NCBI RefSeq assembly: GCF_000414115.1
Contig: NZ_AOPZ01000176.1
Coordinates: forward strand, 1 to 59,692
Reading direction: 5' to 3'
Length of the DNA: 59,692 bases
From: Streptomyces aurantiacus JA 4570
Lineage (GTDB): Bacteria > Actinomycetota > Actinomycetes > Streptomycetales > Streptomycetaceae
A program made the position numbers and the translations under genes. The notes under the pieces were generated by a model that saw only the letters and a program-made list of their open reading frames with translations, did no database searches and was not told the origin of the DNA. How positions within the stretch are numbered: position 1 is the stretch's first letter; every line of letters starts with the position of its first letter. Below, piece after piece: positions 37,310-51,229 of the stretch.

Positions 37310-37618
37310 TCACGGAAACGACAGAAGCTTCACTTTGATGTCATTGTCATAGGAAGGAATGGGGAGGTCGGCGCCACCGCAGTGGTTCAAGGGGTCGGTG
37401 ACTGGGACCTGTGCCAAGAGTCCTTGCGCAGGGCCACTTCCTTCTGAAGTGGTGCCGCGAGGTTGGGTGTGTGTCTGGTGGTTGGCGCAGCCGTTGTTGA
37501 ACGACGGGCTTCCGATGACGATGATCCCGCCTGCTGCTGCCGGGGACGCGGCCATGAGACCGGTTCCGATGCCTGCTGCGGTGATCGCCAACGACATGGT
37601 TGTCCTACGAGCGGTCAT
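37310..37618 (-). CDS. Small secreted protein with two cysteines, unknown family
   Basis: 102 residues from the ATG at 37618, which gives a proper signal peptide (MTARRTTMSLAITAAGIGTG, cleavage after SPAAA); an ATG at 37597 with AGGA upstream would lack the basic N-region. The mature part is about 73 residues: GGIIVIGSPSFNNGCANH, a polar Gly/Thr/Ser stretch, then LLAQVPVTDPLNHCGGADLP. Two cysteines could form a disulfide. It resembles small secreted Streptomyces proteins with an SPSFxNxCANH start and a LNxCGGADL end, but lacks the chaplin repeat. The gene lies between the long inverted repeats. Confidence 0.7.
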   Translation of the reverse strand: MTARRTTMSLAITAAGIGTGLMAASPAAAGGIIVIGSPSFNNGCANHQTHTQPRGTTSEGSGPAQGLLAQVPVTDPLNHCGGADLPIPSYDNDIKVKLLSFP

Positions 37619-37691
37619 AGCCGGAGAACGATGACCAACCTAGATGGTCACCGGCAACCGAACCATCCCGGTACCCCCGAACACGCACCCA

Positions 37692-37764
37692 ATCCCGGCA
37701 CATCTTTGAACGACTCTGCCAACGGTCACAGAACGTCACAGATCCGAGGATTGAGCACAGCTAC
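37692..37764. repeat. Right inverted repeat of the ~785-bp segment
   Basis: Inverted partner of 36980-37050. It contains AACGGTCACAGAACGTCACA (a direct GTCACAG doublet) and GGATTGAGCACAGCTACTGA. It lies upstream of the small secreted-protein gene, so it could also overlap its promoter. Confidence 0.8.
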
Positions 37765-38062
37765 TGACAAGTTGCCGGGGACGGCGGGTTGCCGGTGACG
37801 GTTGCCGGTCCCGTGCCTCGCCGTCGGTGATCCGGCGTCCCGGCCAGCCATCGATTCGCTGCTCGGCGCCATGCCGCTGACGCCTGCCGCGATCTGGTGC
37901 GAGACGTCTCACCCACGCGACGGTGACCGCACGCCAGGTGGCGGTGTCGCAAGCCGGGCGTGCGACACCGCAGCCACCCGCGCCCTCGCTGCCTTCGCAC
38001 GTAAGCAACTCGGCGTGCGCGCCGCCACGGGCCCCACCGCCGATGTGTGTTCGGGCCGGATG
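37765..38062. other. Intergenic region, no gene seen
   Basis: About 300 bp between the right inverted repeat and the terminator of the siderophore operon. GCCGGTGACGG-type words recur at its left end. Open frames on both strands have no recognisable family. Confidence 0.5.
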
Positions 38063-38093
38063 CCGACCCGGGCGCCCTGACCGCCCGGGTCGG
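38063..38093 (-). terminator. Terminator of the siderophore operon
   Basis: A perfect 12-bp stem (38063-38074 with 38082-38093) and a 7-base loop, starting 8 bp beyond the DAHP synthase stop. Confidence 0.75.
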
Positions 38094-38100
38094 GGCTGGC

Positions 38101-39576
38101 TCATCCGCCGAGGCGGCTCCGGCGGCGGGAGGCCAGGGCGAGGGTGTCGAGCAGCGGGGCCGTGCGGGACCAGCTGAGGCAGGCGTCGGTGACGCTGAGG
38201 TCGGGGCGGGGATGCGCCGTTTCGGGGTCCTGTCTGCCGTCAGAGAGGTAGGACTCGATCATGACGCCGGCGAGGGAGGAGTCGCCCTGGGAGATCTGCT
38301 CGGCGAGGTCGGCGACTACGGTCGGCTGGCGGTTGTGGTCCTTGCCGCTGTTGCCGTGGGAGGCGTCGACGACGATGCGCTGGGGCAGGCCGGCCGCTGT
38401 GAGGGCCGAGCGGGCCTGCGCGACGCTCGCCTTGTCGTAGTTGGGGGTCGGGCCGCCCCGGAGGACCAGGTGGGCGTCGGGGTTTCCGGTGCTCTGGAGG
38501 GTGGTGAGGCGGCCGTCGGAGGAGACGGCGGGCAGGGTGTGCGCGTGGGCGGCGGCCTGGATGGCGGCGACCGCGGTGTCGAGACGGCCGGAGACGCAGT
38601 TCTTCATGCCGACCGGCATGGGGAGCCAGGAGGCCAGGTGGCGGTGGGGCTGGCTGGCGACGGTACGCGCGCCGATGGCTGCCCACGACACCGTGTCGGC
38701 CACGTACGGGGCGAGGGCGGGGTCCACGAACTCGTAGGCCAGGGGCAGGCCCGTGGCGGCCGCCTCGGTCAGGAAGGACCGGCCGAGTCTCAGGCCGGTG
38801 GCCAGGTCGCCCTTGCCGTCGAGGGTGGGGGCGGCGAGCAGGCCGGTCCAGCCGGTGATGGTGCGGGGCTTCTCCAGATAGGCACGCAGAACGATGACCA
38901 GGTCGTCGCCGAGGCGCCGGGCGGCGGTGGCGAGCAGGTCCGCGTACTCCAGGGCGGCGGAGGTGTCGTGGACCGAGCAGGGACCGACGACCACGAGCAG
39001 GCGGGGGTCCCGGCGGGCGAGGACGGCGGCGACGGTGTCGCGGTGCTGGGCGATGGCTTCGGCGGTCGCCCCGGACAGGGGGTGGGCCGCGGCGAGTTCG
39101 GCCGGGGAAGGGAGGGGGTGGGCTTCGGCGAGGGGCGCCGGGGAGGACAGAGGGCGAGCTGCGGCGAGGCGCCTCGGCACGACCAGGGGCTGAATCGTGG
39201 CGAGGTCGGCCGGTGTCGGCGTGGGCTTGGGGCGGGCACGGCCTGGGCCCCGGCGAAGTCGGCGGGTGCCGGCGCGGGCTTGGATGCGGCCAACCCGGGC
39301 GGGGTGGACACGGCCTGGGCCCCAGCGAGGTCGGCCGGTGCCGGCTCGGGCTTGGTTGCGGCCAACCCGGGCGGGGCGGGCACGCGGGGCGGGCACGGCC
39401 TGGGCCCCGGCGAAGTCGGCCGGTGCCGGCGCGGGCTCGGCCGTTGCCGACTGGGCCGTTGACGACTGGGCCGTTGCTGGTCGGCCCGTTGCGTGCGCGG
39501 GCTGGTCCGCGGCCAGGTCCGTCAGTTGGGTGGGGATGGGATCGGATGTGGTGGGGGTGGGCAGGGGGTGCATCAT
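38101..39576 (-). CDS. 3-deoxy-7-phosphoheptulonate (DAHP) synthase, AroG-type, with repeat-expanded N-terminus
   Basis: 491 residues; the AroG family is about 350. The catalytic core (~residues 150-491) has LLVVVGPCSVHD, EKPRTITGW (catalytic Lys), GARTVASQPHR, GMKN, RGGPTPNYDK and DASHGNS. It joins phosphoenolpyruvate and erythrose-4-phosphate, the first shikimate step, and here would raise chorismate supply for 2,3-dihydroxybenzoate. The ATG at 39576 overlaps the MFS stop (ATGA). The ~120-residue N-terminal extension is Ala/Pro-rich and built from 72-bp repeats read in two different frames, which restore the catalytic frame. Last gene of the siderophore operon. Confidence 0.9.
   Translation of the reverse strand: MMHPLPTPTTSDPIPTQLTDLAADQPAHATGRPATAQSSTAQSATAEPAPAPADFAGAQAVPAPRARPARVGRNQARAGTGRPRWGPGRVHPARVGRIQARAGTRRLRRGPGRARPKPTPTPADLATIQPLVVPRRLAAARPLSSPAPLAEAHPLPSPAELAAAHPLSGATAEAIAQHRDTVAAVLARRDPRLLVVVGPCSVHDTSAALEYADLLATAARRLGDDLVIVLRAYLEKPRTITGWTGLLAAPTLDGKGDLATGLRLGRSFLTEAAATGLPLAYEFVDPALAPYVADTVSWAAIGARTVASQPHRHLASWLPMPVGMKNCVSGRLDTAVAAIQAAAHAHTLPAVSSDGRLTTLQSTGNPDAHLVLRGGPTPNYDKASVAQARSALTAAGLPQRIVVDASHGNSGKDHNRQPTVVADLAEQISQGDSSLAGVMIESYLSDGRQDPETAHPRPDLSVTDACLSWSRTAPLLDTLALASRRRSRLGG
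39241..39445. repeat. 72-bp tandem repeats in the DAHP synthase N-terminal region
   Basis: Copies start at 39241, 39313 and 39398 (marker GCCTGGGCCC). The second interval is 85 bp because a 13-bp word, GCGGGGCGGGCAC, is itself duplicated (39371-39383, 39384-39396). The translated unit in the original frame is PGLAATKPEPAPADLAGAQA plus VSTP (24 residues). Confidence 0.9.
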
Positions 39577-40999
39577 GGGTTCCTGACGTGAGTGCGGGGC
39601 AGCCTCGTGGCCCCGGCGGCGGCGAGCAGGCAGAGGCCGAGCACCCACCAGAAGGTGTCGGCGAACGCCCACGAGATGTCCGGGCCGCGGGCGGTCAGCC
39701 GGTCCTGCAGGACCACGGCGAGCGCCGCGGTGCCGACCGAGCCGCCGACGGTGTTGAGCAGGTTCAGCGCGCCCGAGGCGCGCGGGAGGTGTTCGGGCTC
39801 GATGCGGCTGTAGACGATGTTCATGACGGGCGCGCCGATCATGGCCATCCCGACGCCCCGGACGGCGAGCGCCGCGGCGATCACGGCGTCCGGGGGCTCG
39901 TGGCCGAGCTGGGTGAACGGGACCGTGCCCGCGACGATGAGCGCGATGCCGGTGACCACCAGGGTCCGGGGGGCGACCTTGTCGATGGTGCGGTTGACGA
40001 GGACCGACCCGGCCGCCGCGCCCAACCCCTGCGGGGCGAGCAGCAGTCCGGCCTCCCACGGCGAAAGGCCGCGGCCGGTCTGGAAGTACAGCGGCAGCAG
40101 GAACATCGTGCCGAACACCGACGCGCCCAGGACCAGCAGCGCGAGAGCGGCGGCGCCGAACGGCGGCCGGGCGAAGAGGCGGGGGTCGATCAGCGGTGCC
40201 CGGCTGGTCCGCAGCCCGTGCGCGGTGAAGGCGGCCAGCATCGCCAGGCCCGCCGAGACGCCGATCGCGGCCGGGAGGGTGCGGTGGTGCGAGACCTCGG
40301 TCAGGCCGAACACCAGCACGGCGAGGCCGGGCGAGAGCAGCGCGGCCCCCCGCAGGTCGAACGGCGTGCGCCGGGTCGACGGCGGTACGTCGGGCACGTA
40401 CCGACGGGCCAGCAGCACCGCGACCACGCCGATCGGCAGGTTGACCAGGAACAGCCACGGCCACGACGCCACAGCGAGGAGGGAGCCGCCGACCAGCGGG
40501 CCGAGTACGGGAGACAGCAGCGGGACGACCGCCACGACGCTGATCACCCGCCCGGTGCGGCCCGGTCCCGCGACGCGGGCGAGGAGTGCCTGCCCGGTCG
40601 CGGGAAGGAGACCGCCGCCGAGGCCCTGGATCACCCGGAACACGATCAGGCTGGTCGCCGACCAGGCCAGCGCACACAGCAGCGAGCCGAGCAGGAACAC
40701 CCCCACCGCGGCGAGCCAGGTCCGGCGGCCGCCGAACCGGTCGGCCAGCCAGCCGGACGCGGGTACGGCGGCGACGACAGCCAGCAGGTACGCCGTGGAG
40801 ACCCACTGGATCTCGGTGACGGAGGCGCCGAAGTCGCCGGCCAGGGTGTCCATTGCGACGCTGACGATCGTCGCGTCCACGGTGGCCATGAAGGTGCCTA
40901 GGACCAGGATGAACGCGATGCGCAGGAGTTGTCCGTCGATCCGTTCGGCCGGCGGCGCGGCTGCCTTCTTCGCCGCCGGAGCGTCCGGGACTTTCTCGG

Positions 41000-41003
<4 letters not shown>
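39573..41003 (-). CDS. MFS exporter, DHA2 (EmrB/QacA, 14-TM) family
   Basis: 476 residues. The N-terminal cytoplasmic tail is followed by TM1 with ILVLGTFMATVDATIVSVAM, the DHA2-type motif, WLADRFGGRRTW (motif A) and VIQGLGGGLLPATGQALLA with motif C-like glycine spacing downstream (LSPVLGPLVGG). It probably exports the finished siderophore to the medium. Both ends overlap neighbours by 4 bases (ATGA with the NRPS stop at 41000 and with the DAHP synthase start), so it is co-translated in the operon. Confidence 0.9.
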
Positions 41004-44209
<3,206 letters not shown>

Positions 44210-44256
44210 CCGCGTTCCCGGCGCGCTGTACGGGTCGGCGACGAACGCCGACGCGG

Positions 44257-47200
44257 TCAGGGCGGGGCGGCCGAGGTAGCCGCGGGCCCGGGGCGGCCGA
44301 GGTAGCCGCGGGCCAGGCTGGGCCCGCCGAGGTACAGCTCGCCCGTCACGCCGACGCCGACGGGCTGGAGTCCGCCGTCGAGGACGTAGGCGCGGACGTT
44401 GGGGTCGGGGCGGCCGATCGGCAGCGGCCCGGGGTCGTCCGGGTCGTAGTGCCAGGTCACGGAGTTGATGGTGACCTCGGTGGGGCCGTAGGCGTTGAAG
44501 AGCGCCTTGCGGCCGGCGCCCCAGCGCCGCGCGAGGGCGGGGTCGAGTCGCTCCGCGCCGACGACGAAGAACACGTCGGGGTCGACGGTGCGGTCGTCGG
44601 GCATCGCGGCGAGGAACGACGGCAGCAGGTTCACCCCGGTCACCCGGTGCTCGACGATGTAGTCGAGGAGTTCGTCGCCGGGTACGCGCACCTCCTCGGG
44701 CGCGATGACGGACGTGCCGCCGGACAGCAGCGGCACCATGGTCTGCCAGAACGCGACGTCGAAGCTGGTCGAGGCGAAGTGCAGATACCGGTCGTGCTCG
44801 GTGATCCCGACGACCTCCTCCTGCAGCGCGATGAGGTCGGGCACGCCGCGGTGGGTGACGCCGACTCCCTTGGGGCGCCCGGTGGTTCCGGAGGTGTAGA
44901 TGACGTACGCGAGGGCGTCGTCGGTGAGCTTGGCGCGCGCGTCGGCCGGGTCGGTGTCGGGGGCGGACGCGAGCGTCGCCGGGTCGTCGAGGCGCAGCAC
45001 CGGGAGCTCGCGGTCGGCGAGCACTTCCGCGCCGGTCGTCACCCCAGCCCCCGCCACCGCGCCAGTCGTCACCGCGGCCGCCGGGGCGATGTCGTCGAGC
45101 ATGTACGCGAGGCGCTCGCGCGGATAGCTCGGGTCCAACGGGACGTACACCGCACCCGCCTTGGCCACGCCGAACAGCGCCACTGTCATCTCGACGTCCC
45201 GTCCGAGCAGGACCGCGACCGGGTCCTGGGGCCGTACGCCGCGCGCGATCAGGGCGTGGGCGAGCCGGTTGGCCCGCCCGTCCAGCTCGGCGTAGGACAG
45301 GCTGCGGTCGCGGCAGACCAGGGCCTCGGCGTCCGGCTTGCGGCGCACCCAGGCGGCGAACTCCTCCAGCCAGTGGCCGCGTTCCTTGGCCGAGACGATC
45401 TCGGTGCCGGTGCGCAGCATCCGCTGCCGCTCGTCGGGGTCGAGGGCGGGCAGCCGGATCGCGGGGCGCGCCGGGTCGTCGACGATCTCCCGCAGCAGGT
45501 TGAGCAGCCAGCGGCCGTAGTCGCGCACGGTCGCCTCGGCGAAGGCGCCCGGCTGGTAGCCGAGGCCGATGGTGATCTCGTCGTCGGGGATGACGATGAC
45601 GGTGAGCGCGTAGTGGGTGGCGTCGGTGATGTCCACGCCGGCCAGGTCGAGGCCGGGGGCGAGGGGAGTGCGCTTCCGGCTGGACAGCGGGAAGTTCTCC
45701 ATCACCAGCATCGTGTCGAACAGTTCACCGATGCCCACGGCCCGCTGGATCTCGGGCAGGCCGACGTGGTGGTGCTCGGCGAGGGCCACGCTCTCGGCGT
45801 GTACGTCCGCCATCAGGTCCCGCGCGGTCCGGTCCTGGGTGTGCCGGACGCGTACGGGGATGGTGGTGCCGAGCTGGCCGATCATCGACTCGACGCCGTC
45901 GACCTCGGCGGGGCGCCCCGACACCGGGCAGCCGAACACGACGTCGCGGCGCCCGGTGAGCCTGCCGAGGAGCAGGCCCCAGGCCGTCTGGAGCACCGTG
46001 GTCAGGGTGACGCCCTGTTCGCGGGCGAACGCGCGCAGCCGGTCGCTGAACTCCTGGCCGAGTCCCACGCCGACGCGGCCGGGCCGCTCGACGCCGGTCC
46101 CGGTGGCCGCGGGTGCGAGGCGGGTCGCTTCGTCGACGCCGGCCAGGGCGTGCTGCCACGCGGCGAGGGACGCCTTGTGGTCCCGGCCCGCCAGCCAGCG
46201 GAAGTACTCCGGCAGGTGCGGGGCGACGGGCGCGGCCGGGCCGCCGCCCAGCTCGGCGTAGATCGCGAGCAGGGTGCGGCCGACCAGCGGCATGGACCAG
46301 CCGTCGAGCAGGGCGTGGTGATTGGTGATCACCAGCTTGTGCTCGGCCGGGCCGACGCGGGACAGCAGGAAGCGGATCAACGGCGGCCGCTCTGGATAGA
46401 ACGCTCGTTCCAACTCGGTACGGACAGCCTCGTCGAACCGGTCGTCCTGCCGCCACTCCAGGGTCACGTCGGCGGGGATCACCTGCACCACGTCGTCCCC
46501 GGCCGTGCCCAGGTACACACGCAACGCCGGGTTGCGGCGCAGGAGTTCGTGGGCTGCCTCGGCCATCCGGTCCGGGTCGAGGTCGCCGACGAGGGTGGTC
46601 ACGGCCTGGACGACGTAGACATCGGTGGCGTCCTCGTCGCGGACCAGGGTGTGGAAGGAGAGGCCGACCTGGAGGGGTGTGGCGGGCAGTACGTCGGCGA
46701 TGCGGCCGGTGCGTTCGAGGGCGTCGATGGCGGCCTGGTCGAGGTCGACGAGCGGCAGGTCGGAGGGGGTGAGGCCGCCGGGGGTGTGGAGGGCGTGCGC
46801 GGCCAGCGCGTCCAGCGACGCGGCCCAGGCCGACTGGAGGGCCGCCACCGCGTCGGTGCCGAGCACCTCGGTCGCGGCCGTCCACTCGACGGCGAGGCGG
46901 GGCGCGCCCTCCTCGTGGACGAAGCAGTTGAGGGCGAGGACCTGTTCCAGGGCCTTGGCGTCGGGCTCGGTCACCGCGAAGGCGTCCCGCTCCGGCAGCC
47001 GCCATCCGGTTCCGGTCAGTGGGGCGAACCGGCCCAGGTAGTTGAGGAGCACGTCCGGCGGCGGGGTGGCCGACAGCTCGGCGCCTGCCACCGGGTCGAG
47101 GGAGCGCAGGACGCCGTAGCCGACGCCGCCGTCGGGGACGCCGCGCCTGGCCTCCTTGGCCGCGCGGAGGACCCGTCCCACGTCGCCGGGCGTCGGCACG

Positions 47201-50200
47201 CGCACCGGGTACTCGCTGGTGAACCAGCCGACCGTACGGGCCAGATCGAGGTGTTCGCGGCCGTGGCCCTCCATCGTGACGGTCACCGCGTCGCCGCTCA
47301 CGCCCCACTCGCGCAGAGTGAGCACGAGCGCGGCGAGCAGCACCTCGTCGACACCGGCGCGGTAGGCGGCGGGCAGGGTGGTCAGGAGCGCCTCGGTGAC
47401 CTCGGGCGAGGCGACGGTGACGGAGCGGTGGGCGGTGGACACCGTGTCCCGCGTCTGGTCCAGCGGACGGGCGCCCAGACGGGACGCGGAGCCCAACGCG
47501 GTGCGCCAGTGGTCGAGTTCGCCGCGTCGCGCGCCGGACGCGCCCTGCTCGGCGAGGAGCAGCGCGTGCCGCCGCCAGGACGCGCCGGCCGGGGCGAGCG
47601 AGCCGCCCGCGCAGGCCGTGTGCAGGTCGGGCAGCAGGACGCGCCAGGAGACTCCGTCCATGGCGAGGTGGTGTACGACGACGACAAGCCGGTCCGGCGT
47701 GCCGTCGCCGGTACGGAGCAGCGCGACGCGCACCAAGTCGCCCGAGCGCGGGTCGAGTTGCCCGGCGAGGCGCTGGGCGACGGCGGTCGCGTCCTCGCCG
47801 TGGAACTCGTTGACGACGGCCCGTACGTCCCCGGCCGGAAGGACCTCCAGCGCGCCGTCGTCCGCCCGCAACCGCAGCGCGTCATGGTGGTCGAGGACCG
47901 TCTGTACGCCCATGACCAGGTCGTCGTACGCGAGTTCGGCGACACGCAGGGCGGTCCACTGGGCGTAGCCGGCGACGGTGTCGACGTCCGGGTGCGGGTC
48001 GAGCAGTCCGCGCACGATCGGTGGCGCGGGCACCGGCCCGGTCGGGTCGTCCGACTCCTGCGGGGCGTCGGCCACCACGTCGGCGGAGGCGGCCAGAGCG
48101 GCGAAGCTGCGGCGGGCGAGGAGGTCCCGCGGCCGCAGTTCGACGCCCTGGGCGCGCAGTCTGCTGCTGACGGTGATCGCGGTGATGCTGTCTCCGCCGA
48201 GCGCGAAGAAGTCGTCGTCGACGCCGACCCGTTCGACCTCGAACACGTCGGCGAGGACGGCGCACAGCAGCCGTTCCCGCTCGGTGCGCGGCTCCCGGCC
48301 GTTGCCTCCGCCGGAGGACGCGGGCGCGGGCAGGGCGGCGCGGTCGAGCTTGCCGTTGGGTGTGACGGGCAGTGCGTCGAGGACCACCACGGCGGCGGGC
48401 ACCATGTGCTCGGGCAGACGCTCGGCGAGGTGGGCGCGCACCGCGTCACCGGTGACGGGGGCGGAGGCAGAGGCGGGGGCGGAATCAGAAGCGGGTGCGG
48501 ATGCGGATGCGGATGCGGCCACGACGTATCCGACCAAGCGGGACGAGCGCACCGCGGCGGCCGCCGCGGTCACGCCCGGCACCGCCCCGAGCGCGGCCTC
48601 GACCTCGCCCGTCTCCACCCGATGGCCACGGATCTTGACCTGTCCGTCGCCGCGGCCCAGGTACTCCAGGCCGCGTCCGGGCACCCATCGGGCGAGGTCG
48701 CCGGTGCGGTACATCCGCTCACCCGGCGCGCCGAACGGGTCGGCGACGAAGCGCTCGGCGCTCGCTCCGGGTCTGCCGAGGTAGCCGCGGGCCAGGTGCG
48801 GCCCGGCCAGGTACAGCTCGCCCGGCGTGCCGTGCGGTACGGGCTGGAGCGCGCTGTCCAGGAGGCGGACACGGGTCCCCGCGAGGGGGTGGCCGATCGT
48901 CGGCTCACCTGCGGCGATCCGCGCGGTGGTGCTGGTGACGGTCGCCTCGGTCGGCCCGTACATGTTGCGCGCGGCCACGCCCGACTCGACGACCCGTCGC
49001 CACAGCGCGGGCGGGGTGGCCTCGCCGCCGAGTACGAGGAGCGCGGGCGCGGGCCGCCGGAGGAGGCCGCCGTCGATCAGCGGCGCGGCCATCGACGGCG
49101 TGGTGTCGATGATGTCGATGCCGTCGCGGGCGTACGCGGCGAGCAGGGCGTCGGCGTCGCGGCTGGTCTCGGCGTCGTACACGTGGAGTTCGTGCCCGCA
49201 CAGCAGCCACACCAGGTGCTCGAACGCGGAGTCGAAGGCGAACGAGTAGGTGTGGGCGGCGCGCAGCCGCCTGCCCGTGGCCCTCGTGGCCCCCTCGGTC
49301 TCCGCGACGACCGTGGAGCGCTGGTGGTGCAGGAGCGCGGCGAGACCGCCGACGCGGCCGAGCACGCCCTTGGGGCGGCCGGTCGAGCCGGAGGTGTGGA
49401 TGACGTACGCGAGGTGCTCGGGGTGGCGGGGCGCGGCCAGTTCGTCGGCCCGAAGGGGGGCGTCGGAGAGGCCGGCGGCCTCGTCGACGAGGGTGGCCCA
49501 GGGCAGCGTGGTGATCGCACCGTCGGTCGGCACCAGCGCCGAAAGACCACCGTCGGCAAGGACCAGCGCCGGGCGGGTGTCGGCGATCAACTCGCGCAGC
49601 CGCTCCGCCGGGTGCGCCGCGTCCAGGGGCAGGAACGCGGCGCCCGCGTCCATGACCGCGAGGAGGGCGACGACCGAGTCCGCCGAGCGCGGCAGCGCGA
49701 GCGCCACGACGTCGTCGGGCCCGATCCCGCGGGCCCGCAGCGCACGGGCGAGTCGGTGCACCCGTCCCGCCAGCTCCGCGGCGGACAGCCGGTCGGGACC
49801 GCACACGAGGGCGGTGTGCCCGGGATCGGCGGCCGCCATCGCGTCGAGGGCGGTCGGTACGTCCACCGGCGTGCCGGGCACGGCCGGCGGCGACCACTCC
49901 GCGAGGAGCCGTTCCACGTCGTCGGCCAGGGCGACCCGTCCGACGGACAGGCCCTCGGTGAGCCCGGACAGCAGGGACCGCAGGCCGGACAACTTGGCGT
50001 CGACCATGGCCTGGTCGCTGGTGCGGGCGTCGACCTCGAAGCCGAGGAGGAGCCCGCCGTCACGGGTCGGCAGGACGCTCAGGCCCATGTCCTCCGGCGG
50101 GCCGCCCGCGACGTTGCGCATCACGCCGGTGGCCCCGGCGAAGTCGATCGCCAGGTCGAACGCCTTGAGGTTGATCCCGCGTCCGTGCAGCAGCGCGCCC

Positions 50201-51228
50201 GCGCCGGGCACGCCGAGGTCGCGCGGCAGATCCTCGCCACGGTAGCGCTGGTGGTCGCGCATCTCCTTCATGGCGGCGGCGACCCGTCGGCTCAGCTCCC
50301 CGAGTCCGTCGCCGCCGCGCACGGTCACCCGCATGGGCAGCACGTTGACGGCCATGGCGGGGGTGCGCAGTTCGGTCGAGCCCGTGCGGCACATCAGCGG
50401 CAGCGCGAACACCACGTCGGTGCGGCCGAGGACGCGGTGCAGGAACGCGGCGTACCCGGCGATGAGGGCCTCGCCCCAGGTGACGCCCTCCCGGTCGGCG
50501 AACTCGCGGAGCCGGGCCAGCTCTTCGGGCGGCAGAACGGTGCGGGCGGTGAGGGTGCGGTCGGGCGGCCCCGCGGCGGTGTCGGCGTCGCCCAGGTCGG
50601 GGAGCGGGGTGAACCGCTCGACCCAGTACGCGCGGTCCTCGGCGCACCGGTCGCTGTCCCGGTAGGCCCGGTCGGCGGCGACGAGGTCGGCGAAGGAGCC
50701 GAAGGCCGAGGGCCGCGGCTCGGTCCCGCGCACCAGGGCGGTGTAGCGGGCGGCGGTGCGGCGGGCGAGCATCGCCGCCGTGTAGCCGTCGAAGATCAGG
50801 TGGTGGCCGAGCTGCGTGTACCAGACCTCGTGCTCGGAGAGCCGGATGACGGTACGGGCGTACAACGGCCGGTCGACCATCCCCCGGCACGCCTCCCCCA
50901 CCCGCGCCCGCTCGGCCTCGACGAGCGCGTTCGCCGCGGCCACGGGGTCGGCCTCGCCGCTGACGTCGACCACCCGGGGCGGCTCGACCGGTTCGTCGCT
51001 GACCGCCTGGCGCGGCCCGTCCGGGGTGTCGTACACCCGAAGCCGCAGCGTCTCGGCCTCCTCGGTGGTGGCCCGGACCGCCTCGACCAAGGCGTCGACG
51101 TCCACAGGCGCGGCACCGGATATCTCCACCACGTCGCCGACCACGTAGTACGGCGAGTCCGGTTCGAGGCGCTGCGCGTTCCAGATGCCCACCTGGGCGC
51201 CGGTCAGGGCGAGCGGTGCGGTGCTCAA
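44257..51228 (-). CDS. Siderophore NRPS, N-terminal part (C-A1-T1-E1-C-A2', truncated by frameshift)
   Basis: 2323 residues from a TTG at 51228 with AAGGAG upstream. Domains: starter C (1-430; GHHLIFDGY with active His143; the N-terminus resembles EntF, which accepts dihydroxybenzoate from an aryl carrier); A1 (~455-970); T1 (Ser1014, GGDSI); E1 (~1065-1480; [17 protein letters not shown]); C2 (~1510-1935; [12 protein letters not shown] type expected after an epimerase); A2 up to [10 protein letters not shown]. There the 26-bp tandem duplication shifts the frame and a TGA follows. By-eye anchor residues are D-S-F-D-L-L-M-V-T for A1 and D-V-W-N-F-V-A-I-N for A2, matching no code I can name. 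Confidence 0.85.
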   Translation of the reverse strand: MSTAPLALTGAQVGIWNAQRLEPDSPYYVVGDVVEISGAAPVDVDALVEAVRATTEEAETLRLRVYDTPDGPRQAVSDEPVEPPRVVDVSGEADPVAAANALVEAERARVGEACRGMVDRPLYARTVIRLSEHEVWYTQLGHHLIFDGYTAAMLARRTAARYTALVRGTEPRPSAFGSFADLVAADRAYRDSDRCAEDRAYWVERFTPLPDLGDADTAAGPPDRTLTARTVLPPEELARLREFADREGVTWGEALIAGYAAFLHRVLGRTDVVFALPLMCRTGSTELRTPAMAVNVLPMRVTVRGGDGLGELSRRVAAAMKEMRDHQRYRGEDLPRDLGVPGAGALLHGRGINLKAFDLAIDFAGATGVMRNVAGGPPEDMGLSVLPTRDGGLLLGFEVDARTSDQAMVDAKLSGLRSLLSGLTEGLSVGRVALADDVERLLAEWSPPAVPGTPVDVPTALDAMAAADPGHTALVCGPDRLSAAELAGRVHRLARALRARGIGPDDVVALALPRSADSVVALLAVMDAGAAFLPLDAAHPAERLRELIADTRPALVLADGGLSALVPTDGAITTLPWATLVDEAAGLSDAPLRADELAAPRHPEHLAYVIHTSGSTGRPKGVLGRVGGLAALLHHQRSTVVAETEGATRATGRRLRAAHTYSFAFDSAFEHLVWLLCGHELHVYDAETSRDADALLAAYARDGIDIIDTTPSMAAPLIDGGLLRRPAPALLVLGGEATPPALWRRVVESGVAARNMYGPTEATVTSTTARIAAGEPTIGHPLAGTRVRLLDSALQPVPHGTPGELYLAGPHLARGYLGRPGASAERFVADPFGAPGERMYRTGDLARWVPGRGLEYLGRGDGQVKIRGHRVETGEVEAALGAVPGVTAAAAAVRSSRLVGYVVAASASASAPASDSAPASASAPVTGDAVRAHLAERLPEHMVPAAVVVLDALPVTPNGKLDRAALPAPASSGGGNGREPRTERERLLCAVLADVFEVERVGVDDDFFALGGDSITAITVSSRLRAQGVELRPRDLLARRSFAALAASADVVADAPQESDDPTGPVPAPPIVRGLLDPHPDVDTVAGYAQWTALRVAELAYDDLVMGVQTVLDHHDALRLRADDGALEVLPAGDVRAVVNEFHGEDATAVAQRLAGQLDPRSGDLVRVALLRTGDGTPDRLVVVVHHLAMDGVSWRVLLPDLHTACAGGSLAPAGASWRRHALLLAEQGASGARRGELDHWRTALGSASRLGARPLDQTRDTVSTAHRSVTVASPEVTEALLTTLPAAYRAGVDEVLLAALVLTLREWGVSGDAVTVTMEGHGREHLDLARTVGWFTSEYPVRVPTPGDVGRVLRAAKEARRGVPDGGVGYGVLRSLDPVAGAELSATPPPDVLLNYLGRFAPLTGTGWRLPERDAFAVTEPDAKALEQVLALNCFVHEEGAPRLAVEWTAATEVLGTDAVAALQSAWAASLDALAAHALHTPGGLTPSDLPLVDLDQAAIDALERTGRIADVLPATPLQVGLSFHTLVRDEDATDVYVVQAVTTLVGDLDPDRMAEAAHELLRRNPALRVYLGTAGDDVVQVIPADVTLEWRQDDRFDEAVRTELERAFYPERPPLIRFLLSRVGPAEHKLVITNHHALLDGWSMPLVGRTLLAIYAELGGGPAAPVAPHLPEYFRWLAGRDHKASLAAWQHALAGVDEATRLAPAATGTGVERPGRVGVGLGQEFSDRLRAFAREQGVTLTTVLQTAWGLLLGRLTGRRDVVFGCPVSGRPAEVDGVESMIGQLGTTIPVRVRHTQDRTARDLMADVHAESVALAEHHHVGLPEIQRAVGIGELFDTMLVMENFPLSSRKRTPLAPGLDLAGVDITDATHYALTVIVIPDDEITIGLGYQPGAFAEATVRDYGRWLLNLLREIVDDPARPAIRLPALDPDERQRMLRTGTEIVSAKERGHWLEEFAAWVRRKPDAEALVCRDRSLSYAELDGRANRLAHALIARGVRPQDPVAVLLGRDVEMTVALFGVAKAGAVYVPLDPSYPRERLAYMLDDIAPAAAVTTGAVAGAGVTTGAEVLADRELPVLRLDDPATLASAPDTDPADARAKLTDDALAYVIYTSGTTGRPKGVGVTHRGVPDLIALQEEVVGITEHDRYLHFASTSFDVAFWQTMVPLLSGGTSVIAPEEVRVPGDELLDYIVEHRVTGVNLLPSFLAAMPDDRTVDPDVFFVVGAERLDPALARRWGAGRKALFNAYGPTEVTINSVTWHYDPDDPGPLPIGRPDPNVRAYVLDGGLQPVGVGVTGELYLGGPSLARGYLGRPGPAATSAAPP
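44261..44312. repeat. Perfect 26-bp tandem duplication interrupting the NRPS
   Basis: 44261-44286 and 44287-44312 are identical, base for base. 26 is not a multiple of three, so the A2 domain frame is lost. With one copy deleted the frame reads on through [16 protein letters not shown] into MYRTGDL, the expected A-domain sequence, and 41000-51228 becomes exactly 3,401 codons. Confidence 0.95.
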
Positions 51229-51229
51229 C

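Noticed and set aside
37310..37618. Calling the small secreted protein a chaplin
   Set aside because: It shares a Gly/Val-rich start after the signal peptide and two cysteines, but not the chaplin repeat or sorting signal.
37765..38062. Candidate small genes on either strand between the inverted repeat and the operon terminator
   Set aside because: No ribosome-binding site, conserved motif or codon bias supports them.
44257..51228. Treating the two NRPS parts as two natural genes with a docking interface
   Set aside because: The break falls inside an adenylation domain between core motifs and coincides with a perfect 26-bp duplication, so it is a frameshift.
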